Below, piece after piece: positions 10,405 through 20,116 of a DNA stretch of 64,000 bases. The notes beneath the pieces were generated by a model. It had not been told where the DNA came from and searched no databases. It saw only the letters and a list, made by a program, of their open reading frames with translations. Each line of letters opens with the position of its first letter. Positions within the stretch are counted from its first letter, which is position 1. This DNA is from Pseudovibrio sp. M1P-2-3 (GTDB lineage Bacteria; Pseudomonadota; Alphaproteobacteria; Rhizobiales; Stappiaceae), in contig NZ_JARRCW010000001.1 in assembly GCF_031501865.1 (NCBI RefSeq), positions 195,001 through 259,000 of the forward strand, read 5' to 3'. Made by a program: the position numbers and the translations under genes.

Positions 10405-11220
10405 ATGCAAGCAAAATTATTTTGGCGGCGTTTGTTCGCCTATTTCGCAGATTTGTTGATTTTAGGCGCGGTCGTGACACTGATTGCACTCGCTTATAAT
10501 AGTGCGTTTTCAACGCGTATCCTAGCTCCGGAGCTGCTTTCGTCTTCTGCGTGTATGACGAGCACTGATCTGGTTTCAGAAGAGAAGATGAATGAGCTTT
10601 TTCCTCTTGAAAACGGACAGGCTCACTTACAAGTGTTGTGCAAGCAAACGAACATGTTTGCCACCACATTTTACACGCTCACACTTCAAAAAACATGGAG
10701 TGAAGGCAATCGGAGCTATTCCGTTTATACGAGCTACCCAGCCGATGAAAATGGAAACTACAGATTCTATGTTGATTCTGAACCCTTTTTCTACATATTG
10801 GCCCCGCTCGTTTTTGCTTTGTTTCTCGCCAAATGGGGGCAGACGCCGGGAAAAGCTCTCTTCAATCTGGCCGTATATAGAGATACTCGGGAAAAGCCGA
10901 GTTTAAAAGATGCTCTTAAACGTGAGTATTTGAAGGGAAGTGTGTTTGTATTAGCGTCTCTTGTCGGCTTTTATGACCTGTATACGACGAGTACATTTGA
11001 CTTGAGTGGGCAAGCCCAGCTGGCAACGTCTCTTTTTGAAAAAATGCTGCAACCTGATTTCCTGATGTTATGGCTGGGAGGTGCAGCTCTTATTGCATTG
11101 GCTGTATTTTGGTTCTTATTCGGCTCGTTCATACGCTGGAAAGGCCGTTCCTATTGGGACCGCTTTGCCCATTTGAATACAGGTCTCTCAAAGGACTTTT
11201 CAAAGCCAACGGAAAGCTAA
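10405..11220 (+). CDS. RDD family membrane protein
   Basis: The 271-residue protein opens with FWRRLFAYFADLLILGAVVTLIALA, the Arg/Asp-containing first membrane helix of the RDD family. A 90-residue soluble loop with two cysteines follows. Two more helices flank PGKALFNLAVYRDTREKPSLKDALKREYLKG, the conserved RDD cytoplasmic loop, and a fourth helix lies near the end. Function of the family is mostly undefined; some members are ion transporters. It stands alone, just before an IS element. Confidence 0.75.
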   Translation: MQAKLFWRRLFAYFADLLILGAVVTLIALAYNSAFSTRILAPELLSSSACMTSTDLVSEEKMNELFPLENGQAHLQVLCKQTNMFATTFYTLTLQKTWSEGNRSYSVYTSYPADENGNYRFYVDSEPFFYILAPLVFALFLAKWGQTPGKALFNLAVYRDTREKPSLKDALKREYLKGSVFVLASLVGFYDLYTTSTFDLSGQAQLATSLFEKMLQPDFLMLWLGGAALIALAVFWFLFGSFIRWKGRSYWDRFAHLNTGLSKDFSKPTES

Positions 11221-11344
11221 AAAGCCATCAAGGTTCCTGCTGTTTTGCAGTAAGTAAATTTCAGCCCTGCCGAGCCTGAGTTTTTGGTGTGGTTCTGATC
11301 CTAGACAATTATACCAACGGCACCTGTTTTTGACTCGGGATGAG

Positions 11345-11398
11345 GATTCCCAAATCACTTGAATTGTGATTCAACATTGGGAAAGGAGATTCCCAATG
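11345..11398 (+). promoter_or_regulatory. Alternative hairpins over the transposase start
   Basis: TTCCCAA occurs at 11347-11353 and again at 11390-11396, and TTGGGAA at 11377-11383 can pair with either. Pairing with the first copy is helped by ATCAC/GTGAT and leaves the start free. Pairing with the second puts AGGAG in a 6-nt loop and the ATG (11396) at the stem foot. Such an arrangement could limit translation depending on where transcription begins. Confidence 0.5.
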
Positions 11399-11911
11399 TC
11401 AGCGATCCCATTGCGCCGAGACTATGATGCTTCTTCGTTACGAACTCTTGCTTGTCAAAGTAAGGATGTCAGGCAGAGCCGCCGCCTTCTTGCTCTTGCT
11501 GCTGTTTATGATGGGTTGTCGCGCTTGGAGGCGGCACGCATGGGCGGCATGGACCGCCAAACACTGCGAGACTGGGTGCATCGGTTTAACGCAGAAGGGC
11601 CGCACAGCCTGTACAATCGTAAGATCCCGGGCCGTGTCCGGTGGTTAAATAAAGAGCAAATGGCTGAATTTGCAGATCTGGTTGAGGCTGGGCCTGATTT
11701 ACAACAACACGGCGTAATTCGCTGGCGTCGGCGGGATCTGCAAGGTGTGATCGAGCAGAAGTTTGGGGTCAGCTATAGCGAAAGGGCTATTTCAAGCCTC
11801 CTCAGAGTTCTGGGATTTTCTCGGGTCAGCGTTCGGCCACAGCACCCGGCACAGGACGAGCAAGTTATGGAGACATATAAAAAAACTTCCATGCCCGGCT
11901 TAAAGAAATAA
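11396..11911 (+). CDS. IS630 transposase, N-terminal (HTH) part
   Basis: The 171-residue product has the helix-turn-helix region typical of IS630 proteins: RRLLALAAVYDGLSRLEAARMGGMDRQTLRDWVHRFNAEGPHSL. A linker follows with KEQMAEFADLVEAGP and the winged-helix part VIRWRRRDLQ. The frame ends at TAA 11909 shortly after an A7 run (11879-11885). A -1 slip there joins it to the DDE frame, giving NFHARLKEIKARLPSQ as the linker. AAAGGAG lies just before ATG. Confidence 0.9.
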   Translation: MSAIPLRRDYDASSLRTLACQSKDVRQSRRLLALAAVYDGLSRLEAARMGGMDRQTLRDWVHRFNAEGPHSLYNRKIPGRVRWLNKEQMAEFADLVEAGPDLQQHGVIRWRRRDLQGVIEQKFGVSYSERAISSLLRVLGFSRVSVRPQHPAQDEQVMETYKKTSMPGLKK

Positions 11912-11919
11912 AAGCGCGC

Positions 11920-12459
11920 TTGCCCTCACAAACATCCATGGAAATCTGGTGGCAGGACGAAGCCCGCATTGGTCAAAAAAACGGGCTCACCAGAAGGTGG
12001 GCAAAAAAAGGAACGAGACCACGGGCTCCCAGCGACGGGCGCTATCAATCAACTTATGTATTCGGGGCCATCTGCCCCGCCCACGGCAAAGGGGCAGCAC
12101 TTGTTTTGCCCAAAGCCAATACCAATTCCATGCAGCTTCACCTTAAAGAAATCAGCCGAACCGTCGCCAAAGGGGCGCACGCAGTGGTCCTGATGGATCA
12201 AGCGGGTTGGCATACAACGGCAAAACTGAAGTTGCCTGATAATATAACCATCTTGCTGCTCCCACCCCGTTCTCCGGAGCTCAACCCGGTTGAAAATGTT
12301 TGGCAGTACTTACGGCAAAACTGGCTCTCTAACCGAACCTTTCAAGACTACCAGGAAATTGTCGATGCCGCCTGTTCCGCTTGGAATAAGCTTATTCAAC
12401 AACCCCACACAATCACATCAATCGGTAGACGAAATTGGGCGCATACAGGTCAATTATAA
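11920..12459 (+). CDS. IS630 transposase, catalytic DDE part
   Basis: This frame is open from the A7 slippery run at 11879-11885. It encodes the DDE_3 catalytic domain: WWQDEARIG (first Asp), VVLMDQAGWHT (second Asp), and PRSPELNPVENVWQYLR (catalytic Glu). The domain is complete, ending in SIGRRNWAHTG. It probably functions only as the frameshift fusion with the upstream HTH part (11396-12459, about 354 residues). A separate TTG start at 11920 is possible but has no clear ribosome site. Confidence 0.88.
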   Translation: MPSQTSMEIWWQDEARIGQKNGLTRRWAKKGTRPRAPSDGRYQSTYVFGAICPAHGKGAALVLPKANTNSMQLHLKEISRTVAKGAHAVVLMDQAGWHTTAKLKLPDNITILLLPPRSPELNPVENVWQYLRQNWLSNRTFQDYQEIVDAACSAWNKLIQQPHTITSIGRRNWAHTGQL

Positions 12460-12474
12460 GTGCCGTTGGTATTA

Positions 12475-12583
12475 GAGCGAATTCTTGTCGTTTGATTGAG
12501 TTCAATCAAACGACAAGAATTCGCTCAATATAAACAAGTTAGAGTGCACAGCGTGAATGCGAATGAACGCGATGCGCTCTAAA
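12475..12583. repeat. Two-module palindromic dispersed repeat, copy A
   Basis: Module 2 (12475-12526) has perfect 25-bp inverted arms starting GAGCGAATTCTTGTCG and separated by only GT. Module 1 (12539-12583) runs from TTAGAGTGCAC to GTGATGCGCTCTAAA-type ends (TTAGAG / CTCTAA) and also folds. The reverse complement of the whole aligns with 30216-30322 (copy B), in the same module order. It starts five bases after the IS630 right-hand TA. Confidence 0.8.
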
Positions 12584-12643
12584 GCAGTGAGACGTTTTAT
12601 TGGAACAGCTCACTGCTTTAACCTTTTGATTCAAGCTTTCTCG

Positions 12644-13870
12644 TTAACTCTCCGGACGAACAATTCCCTCGCGGCTCTTCATTGCCAGACCCAAGGCCTG
12701 CAGTAACAGTGGCACCATTGATACAGCGGCGATTATGACGGCACCGGTAATAAGGGCTCCTCGTTCTATGGCATAGCCCATGACAGGCAGGAGGAAGAGC
12801 ACGGGGATCTTGAAGAAAGCACCGGTGAGGCCGGAGAGTGTTCCAATGGTCTGTTTGGTGGAAGCCCGCAGACGCACGTCCCACACTGTGACAGAGGTGA
12901 GTGCCCCTAAAAAACCGATGAAGGGCAAAAGAATGAGTGCGACAGTTGCCGCCTGTAAGAAGCAGATGGCCAACAGCAGGAGGCTACCAGTTCCAGTAAT
13001 GTAGAGGAAGGCAATTCTCGGATTGTGTGCAGGTGTTGCAAACTTTACGAGAAACGCTCCCGCAGCTCCCAAGAGAAGCGGTGTGGCTGTTATACCGTCA
13101 TCGGGCAGAAAATCCCGAATGGAGGAGACTGCCAGCAGGTACACGGTGACAAGTATGAAAGCCTGTTCCAGCAGGTTCACTGCGCCGCCCGCAAAAACTG
13201 CTGCGAGAAACTGGGGTTTTTCTCCTATTATGCGCAGCCCTTCGCCAATTTGAGCAAATATCTTCGGGGGTTTTAGGTGCGAAGGTTGCTCACTTTCAAC
13301 AGTAAGGCCTTTGCAAAGATAGCGCATGGAAATGGCGGAGATTAAGCCGCCAATGGCAACACAAAGCACCAAGCCCAACAGCATTGGAGTTCCGGCACCC
13401 AATAAGGGCAATGCCAGCAAGGGGGCAAGAAGTTTGCAGCCATTGATGACCCAAACCAGATATTTGTGGGTGAGGTTGACTTCTTCCTCTTCCAAGCAGT
13501 GCTTGGACAGAGTTATTCTGGAAAGGGCGCTAATGTATCCAAAAACAGAAAGTACGGCGAGGGCTAGGATGGAGATAAGGGCCTCTGCTTGCAAGGTAGT
13601 GCTTGCGGCCCCAGCCAGAACAATCGCCATTAAGCCTGAGAATATCCAAAGCCGACCTGCCCGAATGCGGCCAATGAAAACGCCTGAAATAGGCCCGACC
13701 GCCACTGGCCCGAAAAACGGCATGGCCGCGGTAATAAATCCCAGCAGCGGGCTTCCTTCCACCACCAGATAGGTGAGGGTGAAATATGTTTCGATAACGC
13801 CTACACACAAGTACTCGATAAAACAGGAAGCCAAAAACAGCTTAACAACAGTGCGCATCAAACGGTCCAC
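12644..13870 (-). CDS. MFS transporter
   Basis: The protein of about 408 residues has some 11-12 hydrophobic helices and a central charged loop (around CKGLTVESEQPSHLKPPKIF). It also has the loop 2-3 region GPISGVFIGRIRAGRLWIF, which resembles the MFS G-x-x-x-D-R motif in degenerate form. It is an inner-membrane secondary transporter, probably an exporter; the substrate is unknown. The GTG at 13870 and ATG at 13858 are both possible starts. It is divergent from the SABATH-like methyltransferase gene and could export that enzyme's product, which is inference only. Confidence 0.82.
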   Translation of the reverse strand: MDRLMRTVVKLFLASCFIEYLCVGVIETYFTLTYLVVEGSPLLGFITAAMPFFGPVAVGPISGVFIGRIRAGRLWIFSGLMAIVLAGAASTTLQAEALISILALAVLSVFGYISALSRITLSKHCLEEEEVNLTHKYLVWVINGCKLLAPLLALPLLGAGTPMLLGLVLCVAIGGLISAISMRYLCKGLTVESEQPSHLKPPKIFAQIGEGLRIIGEKPQFLAAVFAGGAVNLLEQAFILVTVYLLAVSSIRDFLPDDGITATPLLLGAAGAFLVKFATPAHNPRIAFLYITGTGSLLLLAICFLQAATVALILLPFIGFLGALTSVTVWDVRLRASTKQTIGTLSGLTGAFFKIPVLFLLPVMGYAIERGALITGAVIIAAVSMVPLLLQALGLAMKSREGIVRPES

Positions 13871-14172
13871 TTGAAATATTGGGTCAAGATACCCAACCTA
13901 ATAGATTCGCTTTAACGCGTAATAGGTGCCTATGAAATTTATACAATTGTAATTTGATATCGGCACCTTTGATGGTTTTGAGTGCTTCTTGTTCGTTGGC
14001 GTGGTTCCGCAGGAAATACCTCACCATATACGCAAGCAGAGGGGGCCTTGAAGAGCCTAATAACAGCTCGTATAGGGCCTTGAGTTATATTTCCGCAATC
14101 TTCACCCATGGATCAATATAGTGAGAGTTCACTGTGGTTTTAGATGATTTCTGGTGGGTAGAAGGAGCGCGC
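13871..14172. other. Divergent promoter region, MFS / methyltransferase
   Basis: About 300 bases between divergent starts. It contains AT-rich stretches (around 13925-13960) that could hold promoters. No operator palindrome or RNA motif was recognised. The ribosome site AAGGAG at 14162-14167 belongs to the methyltransferase. Confidence 0.5.
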
Positions 14173-15267
14173 ATGGTCAGTACATCCTCAACAATTTCCG
14201 GAATGAAAGGCGGCGGGTTTTATGATGAGAACTCGGCACCGCAGCGCGAAGCTATTGTCCACCTGTTCCCTTGGCTGGAGGATGCTGTTGCAGGGCTTTG
14301 CCTGCCAGCCGCTGACAAAACAGTAAGACTTGCAGATTTTGGCTGCTCGGAGGGCAGTAACTCTTGCATGCAAATGTCGGTGGCACTGAAAGCATTACGT
14401 GAACGCCACAGCGGCCCAGTTGCCGTGATCGAGAGTGATTTACCCAGCAATGACTTCTCCTCTCTTCTACAGTCCATGGCAACAAGGAGGCAGGCACCGT
14501 TTAATGACCCTCATGTGTTCGGTGAGATTGTGGGGGGCTCCATGTTCAATCAATTGCTTGCCCCCAATTCGGTCCAGTTAATGACTTCCTACAATACGGT
14601 TGGCTACTTCTCCCGGTGCCCGTTGGAGCGGCTTGAAGGGCATATCTGTGTAAACGGCAGGAACAGCAGTGACGGGCACGCTGAAGTTATGCCTGCAGAG
14701 TTTCAAGCGGGAGAGCGGCAATCCCGTGCGGACTTCGAAGTATTCTTGAAGGTGCGCGCCAAGGAAATGATGAAAGGCGGCAAGTTTCTTATTCAGGTGT
14801 TTGGCAGAACTGAGCGGATATGTACTTGTGAAGCCTTTACCGATGCCTTGAATGATGCGCTGATGGATTTTGTGGAGACGGGCGATGTTCCCCGCGATGT
14901 ATATGAGCGCTTTTACCTTCCTATATTTTTCAAAAGTCTTGATGATTTACTGGCCCCCCTTCAGGAGAATAACGCGCCATTAGCAAAGCTATTCAAGATA
15001 GAAAAAGCTGAAAGTTTCGAGGTTAAAGTTCCGTTTGTCGAACGCTACAAAAACGACAAAGATGCGGTACTTTATGCGCGGCAACTGAGGAATTTCTTTC
15101 AGGCATTCACCGAACCTCTCCTGCATACTGCCCTGCGTGAAACGGAAAAAGCCGGCGGGCTGACAAAAGACATCTACGCTCATGCTGAGAGTTTAGTCAG
15201 GTGTGCCCCTGAAAACTATCAACTGCGCTATATGAGCGTAGCGTGTTTGTTGACTTATATGGGGTGA
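14173..15267 (+). CDS. SABATH-like SAM-dependent carboxyl methyltransferase
   Basis: The 364-residue protein resembles the plant SABATH family (salicylate, jasmonate and IAA carboxyl methyltransferases). It has MKGGGFYDENSAPQREAI at 11-28, where Gln24 matches the carboxylate-binding Gln of salicylate methyltransferase. It also has the SAM-binding LADFGCSEGSNS (53-64), ESDLPSNDF (87-95), and SYNTVGYFSR where plants have SYSLHWLS. It would methylate a small carboxylic acid to a methyl ester. ATG 14173 is chosen because AAGGAG lies five bases before it. The family is uncommon in bacteria. The aromatic pocket Trp appears replaced, so the substrate is open. An MFS gene is divergent. Confidence 0.82.
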   Translation: MVSTSSTISGMKGGGFYDENSAPQREAIVHLFPWLEDAVAGLCLPAADKTVRLADFGCSEGSNSCMQMSVALKALRERHSGPVAVIESDLPSNDFSSLLQSMATRRQAPFNDPHVFGEIVGGSMFNQLLAPNSVQLMTSYNTVGYFSRCPLERLEGHICVNGRNSSDGHAEVMPAEFQAGERQSRADFEVFLKVRAKEMMKGGKFLIQVFGRTERICTCEAFTDALNDALMDFVETGDVPRDVYERFYLPIFFKSLDDLLAPLQENNAPLAKLFKIEKAESFEVKVPFVERYKNDKDAVLYARQLRNFFQAFTEPLLHTALRETEKAGGLTKDIYAHAESLVRCAPENYQLRYMSVACLLTYMG

Positions 15268-15279
15268 GCAATAAATAAA

Positions 15280-15304
15280 AAAACCCGGCCAGTGGCCGGG
15301 TTTT
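15280..15304. terminator. Bidirectional terminator
   Basis: AAAACCCGGCC (15280-15290) and GGCCGGGTTTT (15294-15304) form an 11-bp stem with a 3-nt loop. A tracts precede it and T tracts follow, so it can stop both the methyltransferase gene and rpsA on the other strand. Confidence 0.88.
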
Positions 15305-15336
15305 CTCAGCTAAACCTCTAAAAAAGAGATTTAATC

Positions 15337-17031
15337 TTATTCGTCTTCGCCGCGGGCTTTCATAGCTGCTGCGAGGATGTCGCCGAGGGAAGAACCGGCG
15401 TCGGAAGAACCGTACTGTGCAACTGCTTCCTTTTCTTCAGCGATTTCAAGCGCTTTGATGGAAACGCCTACACGGCGGGTCTTCTTGTCGAACTGTGTGA
15501 TGCGTGCGTCGAACTTGTCACCAACGTTGAAGCGTGTTGGATCCTGATCACCGCGTTCACGAGCAAGGTCGGCACGACGTACGAATGCGGACAGGTCGCT
15601 GTCTGCAATCTTAACTTCGAGGCCAGCTTCTTTGATTTCGGTAACTTCACATTTCACAACAGCACCCTTGCGGATGTCGCCTGCTGCTTCAAATGGGTCG
15701 GAACCGAGCTGCTTGATGCCAAGAGAGATACGCTCTTTGTCAACGTCAACGTCGAGAACGATTGCCTTAACAACGTCGCCCTTTTTGAACTCTTCGATAA
15801 CTTCTTCGCCAGGGCGATTCCAGTCGAGGTCAGAAAGGTGAACCATGCCGTCAACGTCGCCGTCGAGACCGATGAACAGACCGAATTCAGTCTTGTTCTT
15901 CACTTCGCCTTCAACTTCAGCGTTCACAGGGAACTGCTGTGCGAATGCATCCCATGGGTTCTGAAGTGTCTGCTTCAGGCCAAGAGAGATACGACGCTTG
16001 GAGCTGTCCACTTCAAGTACAACCACTTCAACTTCCTGAGAAGTAGAAACGATCTTACCTGGGTGTACGTTCTTCTTAGTCCAGGACATTTCAGAAACGT
16101 GGATGAGGCCTTCGATGCCTGGCTCCAGCTCAACGAATGCACCGTAGTCAGTGATGTTAGTCACACGACCAGAGAACTTAGCGTCAAGTGGGTACTTAGC
16201 TTCGATGCTTTCCCAAGGATCAACTTCCAGCTGCTTCATGCCGAGGCTGATGCGGTGTGTTTCCTGGTTCACGCGAACAATCTGAACCTTAACGGTTTCA
16301 CCGATTGTCAGAACCTCACTTGGGTGGTTGATGCGGCGCCATGCAATGTCAGTGACGTGCAGAAGGCCGTCGATGCCACCGAGGTCAACGAATGCACCGT
16401 AGTCAGTGATGTTCTTAACAACACCCTCAACTGTCTGACCTTCTTCAAGGCTCTGGACCAGTTCAGAACGCTGCTCAGCACGTGTTTCTTCCAGAACTGT
16501 ACGACGGGAAACAACGATGTTGCCGCGACGCTTGTCCATTTTGAGGATCTGGAAAGGCTGCGGGGTGTGCATCAAAGGTGTCACGTCACGTACTGGACGG
16601 ATGTCTACCTGTGAACGTGGCAAGAAGGCTACAGCGCCATCCAGATCAACGGTGAAGCCACCTTTAACCTGATTGAAGATCTGACCTGTAACTTTTTCAC
16701 CAGCTTCGAAGGCAACTTCGAGGCGGACCCAGCTTTCTTCACGGCGTGCCTTGTCGCGGGACAGAACAGCTTCACCCATGGCGTTTTCAACACGCTCAAG
16801 GTAAACTTCTACTTCGTCACCAACGCCCAGCTCACCGTCACGACCTTTTGCGCCAAATTCCTTCAAAGGAACACGGCCTTCAACTTTCAGTCCTACGTCG
16901 ATGACTGCAAGGTCTTTTTCAATTGCAACAACAGTACCTTTTACAACGGTACCTTCAAAAAGGTCGGAAGTTGCAAATGATTCTTCTAGAAGGGCCGCAA
17001 AATCCTCTGCAGCTGCATTCATATTTTCCAT
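15337..17031 (-). CDS. rpsA: 30S ribosomal protein S1
   Basis: The 564-residue protein has six S1 RNA-binding repeats, each marked by G-A-F/V-D-L and HVSE/HxTD-like segments (for example GAFVDLGGIDGLLHVTDIAW and GAFVELEPGIEGLIHVSEMSW). It delivers mRNA to the 30S subunit. The start MENMNAAAEDFAALLEESF is chosen because AGGAG lies six bases before that ATG; an upstream ATG in frame at 17058 lacks this. It follows aroA-cmk on the same strand, a common alphaproteobacterial order, with a 204-base leader that contains hairpins. Confidence 0.97.
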   Translation of the reverse strand: MENMNAAAEDFAALLEESFATSDLFEGTVVKGTVVAIEKDLAVIDVGLKVEGRVPLKEFGAKGRDGELGVGDEVEVYLERVENAMGEAVLSRDKARREESWVRLEVAFEAGEKVTGQIFNQVKGGFTVDLDGAVAFLPRSQVDIRPVRDVTPLMHTPQPFQILKMDKRRGNIVVSRRTVLEETRAEQRSELVQSLEEGQTVEGVVKNITDYGAFVDLGGIDGLLHVTDIAWRRINHPSEVLTIGETVKVQIVRVNQETHRISLGMKQLEVDPWESIEAKYPLDAKFSGRVTNITDYGAFVELEPGIEGLIHVSEMSWTKKNVHPGKIVSTSQEVEVVVLEVDSSKRRISLGLKQTLQNPWDAFAQQFPVNAEVEGEVKNKTEFGLFIGLDGDVDGMVHLSDLDWNRPGEEVIEEFKKGDVVKAIVLDVDVDKERISLGIKQLGSDPFEAAGDIRKGAVVKCEVTEIKEAGLEVKIADSDLSAFVRRADLARERGDQDPTRFNVGDKFDARITQFDKKTRRVGVSIKALEIAEEKEAVAQYGSSDAGSSLGDILAAAMKARGEDE

Positions 17032-17213
17032 AGATGCTCCTGATGCCATAAATGGCACTCGCCGGCGGGTTCGTGTTAATGTTTAATGAATCTACCCAGA
17101 TCCGATTCCTAAAAAGCATTAGGAAACAAACGTTTATAAATAAACGTGCCGGCGAAAGCGGATCGGACAGATTCAGATTTTATTACAAAACGTATCGAGT
17201 CGAAGCGATGGAC

Positions 17214-17235
17214 GCTCTAAAATCAGGAGTGATTT

Positions 17236-17242
<7 letters not shown>
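17214..17242 (-). terminator. Hairpin at the end of cmk
   Basis: GCTCTAAAATCA and TGATTTTTAGAGC form a long stem with a GGAG loop, overlapping the cmk stop codon. It lies between cmk and rpsA on the minus strand and may attenuate or process the transcript. The T-rich part is inside the stem. Confidence 0.5.
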
Positions 17243-19277
<2,035 letters not shown>

Positions 19278-19420
19278 TCACTATAAGCCCGCAGAGATCT
19301 CTTGAGAATAATTCAGGAACCTATAGGCTGTTTTGACATTCAGTGTGATTTATTCTTTGACAAGACCGGCACCGTAGCGCTATGGGAGCCGACAAAATTG
19401 ATTTTTAGAAGGTGAAAACC

Positions 19421-19780
19421 GTGGCAAGACCGGAACTCGGAACCAAGCGCCTTTGTGCTGCATGTGGTGCGAAATACTATGATTTGCACCGCGACCCAAT
19501 TACCTGCCCCAAATGTGGCGATGTGCTTGACCTTGGCACTACTGTGAAAACAGCCAAGGCAGCTAAGGAAGTTCAGGAAGACGAAGAAGACGTGCTCGAA
19601 GTTGAGGGCGCTGAATTGGTTTCCTTGGAAGACGCTGATGCAGAAGCTGTGGGCGATGACGATATCGCAGATATCGAAGTGGATGATGAAGCAAACGACG
19701 ACGTCTTCCTTGAAGAAGATGATGAAGATGATGCCGCTGTTCCCGGCATTGTTGTTGCCCGCGACGACGACGAAGTTTAA
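19421..19780 (+). CDS. TIGR02300 (FYDLN acid) family protein
   Basis: The 119-residue protein starts with a small zinc-ribbon-like part: PELGTKRLCAACGAKYYDL, then CPKCGDVL. Two CxxC pairs are separated by about 20 residues. A long Asp/Glu-rich tail follows (EDDEDDAAVPG near the end). YYDL replaces the FYDLN family tag. Function is unknown; the family is found next to aroA in alphaproteobacteria. GTG 19421 is chosen because AGAAGG lies eight bases upstream. Confidence 0.88.
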   Translation: MARPELGTKRLCAACGAKYYDLHRDPITCPKCGDVLDLGTTVKTAKAAKEVQEDEEDVLEVEGAELVSLEDADAEAVGDDDIADIEVDDEANDDVFLEEDDEDDAAVPGIVVARDDDEV

Positions 19781-19908
19781 TCCAGTTTCCACAGGTCTTG
19801 GCAAATAGCGCCTAATACCTGTAAATTGGGCTTGAATATCGGAGGCGGCCCGACTATGTTCCGCCTCCATCAAGACCTTTCCGATAAGAAAGGACTTTGA
19901 AGAAAAAC

Positions 19909-19984
19909 GGGGCCTTAGCTCAGCTGGGAGAGCGCTTCGCTGGCAGCGAAGAGGTCAGGAGTTCGATCCTCCTAGGCTCCACCA
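19909..19984 (+). tRNA. tRNA-Ala (anticodon GGC), copy 1
   Basis: 76 bases from GGGGCCTTAGCTCAG to encoded CCA. The anticodon loop CTGGCAG on the stem TTCG/CGAA gives GGC. Identical to the copy at 20041. Confidence 0.98.
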
Positions 19985-20040
19985 TTTTTCTTCAACACTT
20001 GGTAAAACAAGGTTTGCATCCCAAGCAAACTTATTTAGAT

Positions 20041-20116
20041 GGGGCCTTAGCTCAGCTGGGAGAGCGCTTCGCTGGCAGCGAAGAGGTCAGGAGTTCGATC
20101 CTCCTAGGCTCCACCA
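20041..20116 (+). tRNA. tRNA-Ala (anticodon GGC), copy 2
   Basis: Identical to copy 1 over all 76 bases, with a 56-base spacer between them and unrelated flanks. Its last 13 bases are also the 3' end of the glycosyltransferase gene on the opposite strand. Confidence 0.98.

Larger units (their letters stand above)
11314..12469 (+). mobile_element. IS630-family insertion sequence (1156 bp)
   Basis: Terminal inverted repeats start CCAACGGCAC at 11314 and end GTGCCGTTGG at 12469, with weaker matching further in (TTGAC on both sides). Each end is flanked by TA (11312-11313 and 12470-12471), the dinucleotide target duplicated by IS630/Tc1-mariner elements. Two overlapping frames encode an HTH part and a DDE part. 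The right end abuts a palindromic dispersed repeat that begins five bases after the TA. Confidence 0.92.

Noticed and set aside
15838-16614. 258-codon plus-strand frame opposite rpsA
   Set aside because: Antisense shadow of the highly conserved S1 coding sequence; no start signals or domain.
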